A stretch of DNA of 64,000 nt, from positions 1 to 64,000 of the forward strand of contig NZ_JABSNO010000019.1 of the NCBI RefSeq assembly GCF_013294015.1, written 5' to 3'. A model generated the notes under the pieces. It was given only the letters and a program-made list of their open reading frames with translations, was not told where the DNA came from and made no database searches. Below are positions 18,724 to 27,482 of the stretch, one piece after another (position 1 is the first letter of the stretch; every line of letters begins with the position of its first letter). The position numbers and the translations under genes are program-made. This stretch comes from Frigoriflavimonas asaccharolytica. GTDB taxonomy: Bacteria; Bacteroidota; Bacteroidia; Flavobacteriales; Weeksellaceae.

Positions 18724-19326
18724 CTAATGAAATCCTATGTTTTCAAGAATCATTTTTATATTTTTGAACGTTTTAGGATATACTATTTCCACTATATCAC
18801 GTTTGTTTTTCCAGGCAACTTCAGAAATTCCTTCTTCAATTTGAGGAATAGGAATTTCATTTCCAGCATAATTCATAGAAAACCAATGCGTGATTTTTAA
18901 AATATTTTTCAAATTTCTATCTGTGTAGATGTGGTATGTTTCTGTAATGAATTCTGTAATTTCTAGATGAGTAATTCCTGTTTCCTCTTCAACTTCACGT
19001 AAAGCAGCATTTTCTGTAGATTCACCGATTTCAATTTTACCTTTTGGCAAATCCCATTTACCCATTCTTTTTATAAATAAAATTTCCTCGTCCATGTTTT
19101 TCACAATTCCGCCTGCCGCTTCTATTGTAATTATAGATTTTTTGAAATTTTCCCACAAAGCATCAGAATTTTCAAAATAAATATTCAGAGCTTTGCAAGA
19201 TGTGTTTTGTAGAATATCAATTCCCATCTCGAAGGTTTTTGCATCTTCAAATTTTAAATTTTTTTCGACACTTTTTTCTGATTTTGAGAGAAATAATTCT
19301 TTCTCGTTTACAAAAACTTTATACAT
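18724..19326 (-). CDS. Nudix hydrolase
   Basis: A hydrolase of nucleoside diphosphates linked to another moiety, or of a related substrate. The complete Nudix box is present as G-KIEIG-E-STENAAL-RE-V-EE-T-GI within the segment WDLPKGKIEIGES to EEETGI (about residues 115-140), matching GX5EX7REUXEEXGU. The N-terminal 80 residues are specific to this subgroup and not recognisable. Two ATGs lie two codons apart (19332 and 19326), and either may be used. It is convergent with murF and divergent from the next small gene. The substrate is unknown. Confidence 0.85.
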   Translation of the reverse strand: MYKVFVNEKELFLSKSEKSVEKNLKFEDAKTFEMGIDILQNTSCKALNIYFENSDALWENFKKSIITIEAAGGIVKNMDEEILFIKRMGKWDLPKGKIEIGESTENAALREVEEETGITHLEITEFITETYHIYTDRNLKNILKITHWFSMNYAGNEIPIPQIEEGISEVAWKNKRDIVEIVYPKTFKNIKMILENIGFH

Positions 19327-19364
19327 TTGCATTATTGTTGTTTAATACTACAAAAATATAAAAA

Positions 19365-19757
19365 ATGAATTTAGAAGGAAGAAAAATAATCATTAATAAA
19401 CCAGTTTCTGAAATTGTAGAATTACTAAAAACATCCTCCAATTATGAACAATTAATGCCAGAAAGTTTGCAAAAATTTGAATCTAGAGAAGGGAGTTTTA
19501 AATTTTCTTTGCAAGGAATGCCAGAAATAGCACTGAAACTGGGAGATATCAACGAAGAAAAAGCTGTATTAACCTCTGCAAGTTCTAGTTTAGAATTCGA
19601 ATTGGTTACTCATTTTACCAAAATTAATGAAGAAACAACAGAAGCTCAGATGCTTTTCGAGGGAAAATTTAATCCATTTATAAAAATGATGGTAGAAAAA
19701 CCTTTGCAAAATTTTATGAATGCACTCACAGATAAAATAGAAAAGCATTTTGCTTAA
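19365..19757 (+). CDS. SRPBCC-fold small protein
   Basis: A 130-residue soluble protein with no signal peptide. The pattern INKPVSEIVELLKTSSNYEQLMPE at the start, a central beta-rich part, and the C-terminal long helix VEKPLQNFMNALTDKIEKH fit the SRPBCC/START-like fold used to bind hydrophobic ligands. No ligand or partner is evident. It is followed by a strong hairpin terminator. It is divergent from the Nudix gene, separated by about 40 bp, so the two promoters must overlap. Confidence 0.75.
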   Translation: MNLEGRKIIINKPVSEIVELLKTSSNYEQLMPESLQKFESREGSFKFSLQGMPEIALKLGDINEEKAVLTSASSSLEFELVTHFTKINEETTEAQMLFEGKFNPFIKMMVEKPLQNFMNALTDKIEKHFA

Positions 19758-19776
19758 TTAATTTCACAGAATTTAC

Positions 19777-19807
19777 AAAGCCTGAAATTTATATTTTGGG
19801 CTTTTTT
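19777..19807. terminator. Shared terminator between SRPBCC gene and anmK
   Basis: A 12-bp stem with three G-T pairs (AAAGCCTGAAAT / ATTTTGGGCTTT) and a TTAT loop, followed by a T-run on the plus strand. It lies between two convergent genes. Confidence 0.8.
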
Positions 19808-19809
19808 AT

Positions 19810-20856
19810 TTAAACTAATATTCCGCTGCAATGATCTTTAGAACTTCCCGTTGCGGAAGAAAGTATATTTATCTCATTATTGATTCTTAAAACGCCCATA
19901 AAAGCAAAAATCAAAGCTTCCTTAAAATTGATAATGTCACTTTCAGGAATTATAATTTCTGCCTTTGTTTTAGTTTTTAATAATGAAATTAAATATCCAT
20001 TAAAGCTTCCTCCACCAGTAATCAAGATGTTTTTTAACGAATAATAGTTAGCAATATCCGCAATTTGGTTTGCAATATGATGCGTGAAGGTGGCCAATAT
20101 ATTTTCATCTTTTAAATTCTCTAAAAGAGGAAATACATTCTCGTTTACCCATTCTAAACCCAAAGATTTAGGTGCTTTTTGTATATAAAATTTTAAATTA
20201 TCTAATTTTTCTAAAATTTGTTGATCTACGATACCTGATTTTGCGATGTTTCCATTGTTATCATATTTTTCACCAAAATTTTCGGCGATTTTATTTAAGA
20301 CAATATTTACTGGGCAAATATCAAAAGCCAATCTTTTTTCATTTTTAATAAAAGAAATATTGGAAAATCCACCCAAATTTAAACAAGAATCATATGCTGA
20401 GAATAAAAGAGAATCTCCAATTGGAACCAATGGCGCTCCATTTCCGCCCATTAGCACATCTTGGCTGCGAAAATCATAAACTACTGGGAAATTGTTAAAT
20501 AGCTTAATGGCTCGTCCATCGCCGATTTGGGTTGTAAATTTTTTTGATGGTTGATGAAAAACCGTGTGACCGTGAGATGCAATTACATCTAGCTTTTGAA
20601 TTTTATTTTTAGAAATGAAAATTTTTATTTTTTCGCCCAAATAAAAACCATATTGCGAGTTTAGCTCCATCAATTCTGGTGCAGATAACGAAAAACTGCT
20701 TTTTAATTTATTTTCCCAATCTGCAGGATAGGGGATTGTTTCTGCTTTCAAAATGTTGAAATTCCATGAAGAACCATGTTTCTCGAATGTTGCATAGCAA
20801 ATATCCAGACCATCCAAACTTGTCCCAGACATTAAACCTATAGCGTAGAATTTCAT
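19810..20856 (-). CDS. anmK: Anhydro-N-acetylmuramic acid kinase
   Basis: Phosphorylates 1,6-anhydro-MurNAc from recycled peptidoglycan to MurNAc-6-phosphate. The signature GLMSGTSLDGLDICYA lies at residues 7-22. The other conserved blocks are ASHGHTVFHQP, IGDGRAI, NLGGFSNIS and LITGGGSFNG. At 348 residues it is slightly short of the approximately 370-residue E. coli enzyme but complete. It starts 2 bp after the upstream lptC stop, so it is co-transcribed with lptC and the barrel protein gene. Confidence 0.94.
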   Translation of the reverse strand: MKFYAIGLMSGTSLDGLDICYATFEKHGSSWNFNILKAETIPYPADWENKLKSSFSLSAPELMELNSQYGFYLGEKIKIFISKNKIQKLDVIASHGHTVFHQPSKKFTTQIGDGRAIKLFNNFPVVYDFRSQDVLMGGNGAPLVPIGDSLLFSAYDSCLNLGGFSNISFIKNEKRLAFDICPVNIVLNKIAENFGEKYDNNGNIAKSGIVDQQILEKLDNLKFYIQKAPKSLGLEWVNENVFPLLENLKDENILATFTHHIANQIADIANYYSLKNILITGGGSFNGYLISLLKTKTKAEIIIPESDIINFKEALIFAFMGVLRINNEINILSSATGSSKDHCSGILV

Positions 20857-20858
20857 TT

Positions 20859-21455
20859 CTATTTTTTTTGAATACCAGGTGCAGACATTTTACTTTTATT
20901 AAATGCACCAGAATTATTGAAAAATTGATAGCTAGAAAAATCGTCTTTCGCAGTCATACCATTAGCGCCAACTAAGGTGTTTCCATCTGGATCTGTGACG
21001 AAAACAGTGTCACTTGTGTAAATTTCTTTCTTAGTTTGATTCCAAAATACAGATTGTGTTGCAAACAATTGATCTTTATTTGTGCGGATTACAACATTGC
21101 CGCGTGCTTCATAAAATCTACTTTTTTCATTGTATTTCGCGAAATTTGCTTTTATATTTCCAGGTTTGTCGGGTGTTTCTTTGTCATAAAAATCTATGAC
21201 GATACCTTTTCTTGCGACAACATAAGGAGAGTCTGAAAGTTCAAACTTTTCTAATAGTTTTGCACTTGCTCGCAGTTTTACAAGTCCAGAATCTCGCTGC
21301 ACTATCTTTGCATTGTAAATAACCTGTGTAGGCACATTTTTCAATTTGTTTTTGGCATTATTTTCCGCAATATCTTCATCACAAGAAATAAAAAATACAG
21401 CACATCCAAAAAGGAAAGCTGTATTTTTAATTATTTTTTTGAGGAAAATATTCAT
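20859..21455 (-). CDS. lptC: LPS export protein LptC (lipoprotein form)
   Basis: Periplasmic bridge component passing lipopolysaccharide from LptBFG to LptA. The N-terminus ends in VFFISCDEDI, giving a lipobox Cys at about residue 25, which is common in Bacteroidota LptC proteins. The LptC jelly-roll is seen in YNAKIVQRDSGLVKLRASAK, GIVIDFYDKE and the repeated strands RFYEARGNVVIRTNKDQLFA. At 198 residues it matches the family. Its stop and the anmK start are 2 bp apart, and the upstream barrel protein gene ends 1 bp before its start. Confidence 0.9.
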   Translation of the reverse strand: MNIFLKKIIKNTAFLFGCAVFFISCDEDIAENNAKNKLKNVPTQVIYNAKIVQRDSGLVKLRASAKLLEKFELSDSPYVVARKGIVIDFYDKETPDKPGNIKANFAKYNEKSRFYEARGNVVIRTNKDQLFATQSVFWNQTKKEIYTSDTVFVTDPDGNTLVGANGMTAKDDFSSYQFFNNSGAFNKSKMSAPGIQKK

Positions 21456-21456
21456 C

Positions 21457-22731
21457 CTAGTTGATCAACCTTTTATTAAACCATTTATCAGAAAAATTAA
21501 TTCCAATTTTTAAATTTACAAAATTCTGGTTGATAAGATTATTTTTGGTAGTACCTCTTTTTCCTAAATCCACACCAATATCTAAACCGCTTAATCTATT
21601 TGCACCAGTATTTTTAAATGGCAATGTAGCTCCGAAAGAAAGTCCAACCGTGTTGATGTTTGTATCGTTTATGAACAGATTTCCTTTTTCATAATACGCA
21701 CCATACCTATAAATAACTCTATTAAAATAATTTCTAAAGTCATTAGCATTTGGTAAAAACCAACCACCTGCAATAAATTTGTAAGAATCTCTATATTCGA
21801 AAACTTGTCCAAACAAATCTACTGTTTGTCCTTTTTTATAGTCTACCTGCGTACCTACAAACCATTTGTTTAAATGACCGTATCCTGCTCCAGTAGAAAT
21901 TTCTAAAGGAAATAGACTTTTCACATCTCCTTCTTTTTCTTCAATAATGTCTTCCTGAACTTTTACCGACAGACCATCGTAATAATAAGTACTGTTGGTA
22001 TATTTAGTCGTCAATTTACTACTATTTCCAAAAGTACTTGTTGCGCCAAAAGTTAATTTATGATCATTATCAAATTTTTTCTGATAAGTTGTACCAGCTG
22101 TAAAATTTAAATTTTGAATTTTTGTGTTGGTTTCATACCCATTAATTAATTCTGAATTGGAAGTTGTAACTTCATCTATATCAGAAATATTTCCAAAATA
22201 ATAATTTGTTCTTAATCCTAAGGATAATTCTGGAGTAATTTTGTAAGAAACCGCTGCTTGTAATGTATTTACACTACCTGTACCTTCAAAATTATTTGCT
22301 TTAATAGTACCATCCGAAAACAACTCGGTTTGTACTACATTATAACTCTTGCTGCTGTATGGTTGATATCCTAAACCAAATTTCACCTTTGGGGATAGTG
22401 GAAATGCCAAAGAAATATTAGACAGATAAGTAGAATGTTTGGTAGATTTAGAATCTGTAACACCAGATTTGAAAAAATTATTTTCATTTCTAGCTTCTAT
22501 CCTGAAAGAGGTAAGTTCCAGATTATCATTAGCTGCAGGATTTTTAAAATTAAAACTATTTGGAAAATCTGAAATGTACGCGGTTGATAATCCACCCATA
22601 GAGTTGGTTTCCACAGTGTTGTCATATTTTACATCTCCAATTCCATAGGATGCATAAGGAGAATTTCCAATACTTTGAGCGTTGAAGAAATATCCTACGA
22701 TGAGAAATGAGCCAACAAAAATTTTTTTCAT
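21457..22731 (-). CDS. Outer membrane beta-barrel protein, FadL-like
   Basis: A 424-residue exported protein with a signal peptide (MKKIFVGSFLIVGYFFNAQS) and alternating beta-strand sequence throughout. It opens with IGNSPYASYGIGD and NSMGGLSTAYISD, the SM/GG pattern of FadL/OmpP1-like Bacteroidota barrels. The end GINFSDKWFNKRLIN is strand-like. It sits 1 bp upstream of lptC on the same strand, a linkage that suggests a role at the outer membrane, but the sequence does not show the substrate. It is the first gene of a three-gene operon (barrel-lptC-anmK). Confidence 0.82.
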   Translation of the reverse strand: MKKIFVGSFLIVGYFFNAQSIGNSPYASYGIGDVKYDNTVETNSMGGLSTAYISDFPNSFNFKNPAANDNLELTSFRIEARNENNFFKSGVTDSKSTKHSTYLSNISLAFPLSPKVKFGLGYQPYSSKSYNVVQTELFSDGTIKANNFEGTGSVNTLQAAVSYKITPELSLGLRTNYYFGNISDIDEVTTSNSELINGYETNTKIQNLNFTAGTTYQKKFDNDHKLTFGATSTFGNSSKLTTKYTNSTYYYDGLSVKVQEDIIEEKEGDVKSLFPLEISTGAGYGHLNKWFVGTQVDYKKGQTVDLFGQVFEYRDSYKFIAGGWFLPNANDFRNYFNRVIYRYGAYYEKGNLFINDTNINTVGLSFGATLPFKNTGANRLSGLDIGVDLGKRGTTKNNLINQNFVNLKIGINFSDKWFNKRLIN

Positions 22732-22880
22732 ACTGTTTTTTAAGCGAGCGCAAATATCCTAAAATATAATGAATTCTGAAAATTAAGCATGGTTAAAGTT
22801 TGTTAAGGAGAATATGGTCTTTTTAACAAAATATTTCCATAAATTTTCATTAAAAAAAATAAATATTTTTCAAAATAAAG

Positions 22881-22888
22881 TATCTTTG
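22881..22888 (+). promoter_or_regulatory. holB -7 promoter element TATCTTTG
   Basis: TATCTTTG lies 3 bp before the ATG at 22892, so the transcript would begin within the first codons unless an upstream promoter is used. It supports 22892 as the start only if the mRNA is leaderless; see findings. The segment before it is A/T-rich without a clear TTTG. Confidence 0.5.
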
Positions 22889-22891
22889 AGC

Positions 22892-24010
22892 ATGAATTGG
22901 GAACAAATAGCTGGCCAAGAAATTTTGAAGCAACATCTAAAGGATAGTATTGCAAATAATAGAGTAAGCCATGCACAACTTTTTGTGGGAAATGAAGGAA
23001 ATGGAATTTTGCCATTAGCTTTAGCATACGCAAAAGAAATATTGCTGAAAGAAAATGAGAAGGCAAGTTCAAAGGTAGAGCATCTCAATCATCTTGATAT
23101 GCATTTCAGTTTCCCAGTTTTTTCTGAGGATGGAAAATCTGTGAGCAAAAGATTGATGCCAGAATTTCGGGAGATAATCTTAGAAGATCCATACTTTAAC
23201 TTTGCAGATTGGCAAGAAAAATTGGATTCTAAAAACAAGCAGTTCAGTATTTCTGTACAGGAAATAGAAGAGCAGACAAGTCAATTTGTGCTAAAGAGTT
23301 TTGAAGGAGGTACAAAAATTTTAATTATTTGGCGTGCTGATAAAATGAATATTCAAGCGTCTAATAAATTACTTAAATTTCTAGAGGAGCCGCCAGAAAA
23401 AACTATAATTTTACTTTTAGCAGAAACTACAGATAATTTTCTTCCTACCATTACCTCTAGATGCCAGATTTTGGAAATTCCTAGAATTTCAGATGAAGAT
23501 CTAAGCAACTATTTATTGAAAAATAATCTTTGTGAAGAGCATGAATTGCTAAAAGTAATACAAAAAGCCCAAGGGAATTTGAATACCGCTTTAAAAATTA
23601 TTAGCGCTGGAGATACTGTTTCGGAATTTGAAGAATTGTTTGTGGATTGGGTAAGGTTTGCTTTTCAGGTAAAGAAGAAGCCAGAATTTCTTATTCAAAT
23701 TTTAAAATGGGCAGAAACTATTTCTAAATGGAATAGAGACAAGCAAAAAAGTTTTCTAGAATTTTGCGCAGAGATGTTTCGTCTTGCAATGTTGCAATCT
23801 TATGGTGCAAAAGATCTTGTATACACAAAAATAGATGCAGGTAATTTTAATTGGGATAGTTTCTCTAAATTTATACATGGTGCAAATATAGAAAGCATTT
23901 TGGAAGAGATTTCTATGGCAGATTTGCACCTGCTGAGAAATGGAAATGCCAAAATAATATGGACAGATCTTGGCATAAAATTATCTAGATTCATACATAG
24001 GACTCCATAA
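22892..24010 (+). CDS. holB: DNA polymerase III subunit delta' (clamp loader)
   Basis: Clamp-loader subunit that helps place the sliding clamp on DNA. The N-terminus MNWEQIAGQEILKQHLKDSI is the usual start of delta'. SHAQLFVGNEGNGILPLALAYA replaces a true P-loop, as expected for delta', which does not bind ATP productively. LIIWRADKMNIQASNKLLKFLEEPPEKTIILLLAE and TITSRCQILEIPRIS (SRC motif) are typical. An upstream in-frame ATG (22814) would add 26 residues rich in Lys and Phe that the family lacks, so I chose 22892. The gene stands alone and ends at a shared terminator. Confidence 0.92.
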   Translation: MNWEQIAGQEILKQHLKDSIANNRVSHAQLFVGNEGNGILPLALAYAKEILLKENEKASSKVEHLNHLDMHFSFPVFSEDGKSVSKRLMPEFREIILEDPYFNFADWQEKLDSKNKQFSISVQEIEEQTSQFVLKSFEGGTKILIIWRADKMNIQASNKLLKFLEEPPEKTIILLLAETTDNFLPTITSRCQILEIPRISDEDLSNYLLKNNLCEEHELLKVIQKAQGNLNTALKIISAGDTVSEFEELFVDWVRFAFQVKKKPEFLIQILKWAETISKWNRDKQKSFLEFCAEMFRLAMLQSYGAKDLVYTKIDAGNFNWDSFSKFIHGANIESILEEISMADLHLLRNGNAKIIWTDLGIKLSRFIHRTP

Positions 24011-24012
24011 AA

Positions 24013-24034
24013 AAACCACTTAAAAAAGTGGTTT
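24013..24034. terminator. Bidirectional terminator holB / lipoprotein gene
   Basis: AAACCACTT and AAGTGGTTT form a 9-bp stem with an AAAA loop, between two convergent genes, with A and T runs on either side. Confidence 0.82.
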
Positions 24035-24054
24035 ATATTTTATTTAAAATTTTA

Positions 24055-24408
24055 TTATTTAGTAGGTGGCCTTACAAAAACCATTACGTCTGTATCTCCA
24101 GTGTATATGTTCCCTATTTCAAATTGATTTGGATCTGTGTAGTGATAGAATAAATTTATAGAAGGATAAGTAGCCTCGTTTTTTGGTGTTAAAGACATGA
24201 TCATCTCTCCAACGCTAAAACTATAATCCTTTGAAGTTCCATCTATCTTTGTGATTGTTAATTCTCTATCTGACGTAAAATTAATGGTTGTGCGAAATTC
24301 TGTTGGAGATTTCTCTACATAAATTCCGTTTGGTCTTTCAGAAAGTTCTGTAGTACAGCCAGTTGTGAAAACTAAGATTAGGGAGAAAAGAAGTAGTAAT
24401 TTTTTCAT
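24055..24408 (-). CDS. Small lipoprotein, unknown function
   Basis: A 117-residue protein with a clear lipoprotein signal (MKKLLLLFSLILVFTTGC), the Cys being residue 18, then a beta-rich body including GIYVEKSPTEFRTTINFTSDRELTI. I do not recognise a family. It is a single gene, convergent with holB, with which it shares a terminator. Confidence 0.72.
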   Translation of the reverse strand: MKKLLLLFSLILVFTTGCTTELSERPNGIYVEKSPTEFRTTINFTSDRELTITKIDGTSKDYSFSVGEMIMSLTPKNEATYPSINLFYHYTDPNQFEIGNIYTGDTDVMVFVRPPTK

Positions 24409-24523
24409 AGAATTATCGTTTTTTTAACAATGACTAAAATTACAAAATTATTTTAAGATAAGAGAAACTTTTTTTTAAATAGCAAAAGAAAAAATTATTT
24501 CAAAATCTGATCTGGATAATATG

Positions 24524-25426
24524 TTAAGATTTATTTTTTGTATTAAAATAGATAAATGTCGCAATTACAATCAATGCCATTAGTGCTAAAGTGAAATAAT
24601 ATCCATACTCCGATTCCAATTCTGGCATATATTTAAAATTCATACCATACAAACCAGCGAGAAAGGTGATTGGTAAAAAATAAACCGAAAACCTCGTCAA
24701 AATTTTCATCGTTTGATTGGCTTTTTGATCTGATAGAGCCAAAAACATGAATATTAAGTTGATTGCTTGTCCATTTAAATGATCATAATCTACAATCACA
24801 TCTTTATGCTTATCTTTCAAATCGGTGATTTCTGTATCAGAAAGGTCTAATTTTTTAAATTTATCTACCCAATCTGTAGACATGTTTAGAATTCTATTAT
24901 TTAAGCCAGTTTTTCTTTTTAAACGATACAGTTTTCGCAGTAGATTTGGAGATTCTTTATTTTGTAGAAAGATTTCACTTTCCAATTCGTCTATTAAATT
25001 CAAGGTATGTTTGGCTTCATCATCATAAAATTTCATCACTTTTATGGCTAAAGAAAGTGCAATATCATCTCTAGAAATAGCTTCTTTTTTCAACAAAATA
25101 TCTTTTTTTACTTCATACACACTTCGATTTTTTAAACGATGTATGGTAATGATGATATTATCTATTAAATAAATACCCAATTTTGTACTTACATCACTTA
25201 TGCTATTTAAGTTTTTACGATCTAATTCCGTATTTTCGCGCATCAAAAAAAATTTCAAATTACTATCTTCCTCATATTTCGGCAAGTGATTGGGATCTAT
25301 AGTATCTTCTAATAATAGATAGTTGATGCCAAATCTTTCATGCAAGAATTTTAAATCTTCTTGGGTAGCACCTTCTACATCTATCCATTCACAATTTTTA
25401 TTTTTAAAAATGAGTTCTATTGCCAT
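24524..25426 (-). CDS. corA: CorA-type magnesium/divalent cation transporter
   Basis: Channel-like Mg2+ (or Co2+) transporter of the inner membrane. It has a large N-terminal cytoplasmic domain (about residues 1-235) with long helices, then two C-terminal transmembrane helices. The first (VYFLPITFLAGLYGMNF) ends in the diagnostic YGMN motif at about residue 262, and the second is FTLALMALIVIATFIYF. At 300 residues it is of normal length. It is divergent from fabH; the two starts are about 70 bp apart. Confidence 0.92.
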   Translation of the reverse strand: MAIELIFKNKNCEWIDVEGATQEDLKFLHERFGINYLLLEDTIDPNHLPKYEEDSNLKFFLMRENTELDRKNLNSISDVSTKLGIYLIDNIIITIHRLKNRSVYEVKKDILLKKEAISRDDIALSLAIKVMKFYDDEAKHTLNLIDELESEIFLQNKESPNLLRKLYRLKRKTGLNNRILNMSTDWVDKFKKLDLSDTEITDLKDKHKDVIVDYDHLNGQAINLIFMFLALSDQKANQTMKILTRFSVYFLPITFLAGLYGMNFKYMPELESEYGYYFTLALMALIVIATFIYFNTKNKS

Positions 25427-25494
25427 ATCGATTTTGAGAAAAATATTTATAAATTTAAGTGAATTGAAAAATTTTGACTAATTTAGTAAAACTT

Positions 25495-26517
25495 ATGATT
25501 AAAAGCACAATACTCGGAACAGGGCATTATTTGCCAGAAAATATCGTCACGAATGATGATCTTTCAAAATTGATGAATACCAACGACGATTGGATCACAG
25601 AACGAACAGGAATTAAAGAAAGGCGACATCGCAAAAATAGAAATGATAGCGAAGAAACTACTGCTTTTCTAGGTTTCAAAGCTGCAGAAATAGCACTTAA
25701 AAACGCAAATATATCTGCAAAAGATGTGGATTTTATCGTTTTTGCAACCCTTTCTCCAGATTATTTTTTTCCTGGTTGTGGTGTGCAATTGCAAGATATG
25801 CTTGGATGCGAAACTATTGGAGCTTTGGATGTGCGCAACCAGTGTTCTGGTTTTGTATATGCAATTAGTGTTGCCAATGCGTTTATAAAATCTGGAACTT
25901 ACAAAAATATTTTAGTTGTAGGTGCAGATATTCATTCTTTTGGTTTAGATTTTTCTGATGCTGGTCGTGGAGTTTCCGTCATTTTTGGAGATGGAGCAGG
26001 AGCTTTAATTTTATCTGCCACAGAAGAAGAAAATTCTGGTGATATTTTACATTGCAACCTTCACTCGGAAGGTAAATATGCAGAAGAATTGTGCACAAAA
26101 TTCCCTGGATCTAAATTTGGATGGAGTGATAGATTGCGAACGGAACCAGAAGCTGTGACGGAAGCAGAAATTTATCCGCACATGAATGGTAATTTTGTTT
26201 TCAAAAATGCAGTTACCAGATTTCCAGAAACCATGCTGGAAGCTCTAAATTCTGCAGGCAAATCTATAGAAGATTTAGATTTATTTATCCCACATCAAGC
26301 GAATTTGAGAATTTCTCAATTTATACAACAGAAATTTGGCTTGCCAGACGAAAAAGTATTTAATAATATCCAGAAGTATGGCAATACAACTTCTGCCTCC
26401 ATCGCAATTGCATTAAGCGAAGCCATAGAACAAGATAGAGTAAAACGTGGTGATTTGGTGCTACTTTCTGCCTTCGGTAGTGGATTTACTTGGGGAAGTG
26501 TATTATTTAATTATTAA
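25495..26517 (+). CDS. fabH: Beta-ketoacyl-ACP synthase III
   Basis: Condenses acetyl-CoA (or a branched acyl-CoA) with malonyl-ACP to begin fatty acid synthesis. The catalytic triad is visible, counted from the ATG at 25495: Cys117 in QCSGFVYAI, His267 in IPHQANLRI, Asn297 in KYGNTTSAS. The end carries SAFGSGFTWGSVLFNY. An in-frame TTG at 25474 would add seven residues, but MIKSTILGTGHYLPE is the family start. There is no adjacent plsX or acpP, so this is not the classical fab operon. Confidence 0.94.
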   Translation: MIKSTILGTGHYLPENIVTNDDLSKLMNTNDDWITERTGIKERRHRKNRNDSEETTAFLGFKAAEIALKNANISAKDVDFIVFATLSPDYFFPGCGVQLQDMLGCETIGALDVRNQCSGFVYAISVANAFIKSGTYKNILVVGADIHSFGLDFSDAGRGVSVIFGDGAGALILSATEEENSGDILHCNLHSEGKYAEELCTKFPGSKFGWSDRLRTEPEAVTEAEIYPHMNGNFVFKNAVTRFPETMLEALNSAGKSIEDLDLFIPHQANLRISQFIQQKFGLPDEKVFNNIQKYGNTTSASIAIALSEAIEQDRVKRGDLVLLSAFGSGFTWGSVLFNY

Positions 26518-26594
26518 AAAAGATTCTAGATTCAAGAGTCGAGAATCAAGAATGAAATTTTGATTAAATTGTAGAAAAAATTATTATTTCATCA

Positions 26595-27476
26595 TTATTT
26601 ATTTTTTAAATTATCATAAATATTATGGATCAAACCATCTGCGACAGATATTTTTGGTACAAATATTTTGGTAATTTTTGCGGAAGATAATATTTTATTG
26701 AAGATAGAAAGTGCAGGTACAATCACATCTGCACGATCTCTCCTCAGATTGTATTTTTCCATACGCTCTTCTATAGATAGTGGAGAAAGTTCTTTGTAAA
26801 ATTTATTCATCGTAGAAAATTGAATAGCCTTACCATCTTTTGTCTTGCTCAATGAAGCTATTTTATTAATATTTCCACCAGAGCCTATCCCTAATATTGG
26901 TTTTTTGCTTAGGATGTTATTTTTCACTTCGGTCTCCAATTCCTTCCACATTTCTTTGGTCACCAAATCATTCATCACACGAATGGTCCCAATGTTGAAA
27001 GATTTTTTATACTTCAATTTTTCATTTTCATAGTACATCAATTCCGTAGATCCACCACCTACATCTACATACAAGTAACCGAAATTTTTGTCTAGGCCAT
27101 CTTCAATATGGTTTTCTACAATGATGCTTGCTTCCTCGTCTCCAGAGATAATTTCTATATTGATGCCCGTATTTTCTTTAATTTTTTTGATGATGTCTTG
27201 CCCATTTTTTGCATCTCTCATCGCACTTGTAGCGCAAGCTCGGTAATGCTCTACTTCGTAAATTTTCATCAAATCGCTGAAAATTTTCATGGTATCTAGC
27301 ATCATTTTTTCCCGTGTTTCGCCAATTTCTCCCGTGGTAAAAACATCCATTCCCAAACGAAGTGGTATTCTTAAAAGATTGAGTTTAGTATAATCTTCTC
27401 CATTTTTTTTGGGCAATACTTCATTGATGAGCAATCTTGCAGCATTACTTCCTATATCTATCGCGGCTATTTTCAT
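26595..27476 (-). CDS. ppx: Exopolyphosphatase / guanosine pentaphosphatase (Ppx/GppA family)
   Basis: Hydrolyses polyphosphate from its end or pppGpp to ppGpp. ASKHA-fold motifs are visible: MKIAAIDIGSNAARLLI at the start, YVDVGGGSTELMYYENEK at about residue 147, and GIGSGGNINKIASLS at about residue 198. At 293 residues it is the short, single-catalytic-unit form seen in Bacteroidota, lacking the C-terminal HD-like region of E. coli Ppx. Its start lies 6 bp after the ppk1 stop, so the two form an operon for making and degrading polyphosphate. Confidence 0.92.
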   Translation of the reverse strand: MKIAAIDIGSNAARLLINEVLPKKNGEDYTKLNLLRIPLRLGMDVFTTGEIGETREKMMLDTMKIFSDLMKIYEVEHYRACATSAMRDAKNGQDIIKKIKENTGINIEIISGDEEASIIVENHIEDGLDKNFGYLYVDVGGGSTELMYYENEKLKYKKSFNIGTIRVMNDLVTKEMWKELETEVKNNILSKKPILGIGSGGNINKIASLSKTKDGKAIQFSTMNKFYKELSPLSIEERMEKYNLRRDRADVIVPALSIFNKILSSAKITKIFVPKISVADGLIHNIYDNLKNK

Positions 27477-27482
27477 TATTTT

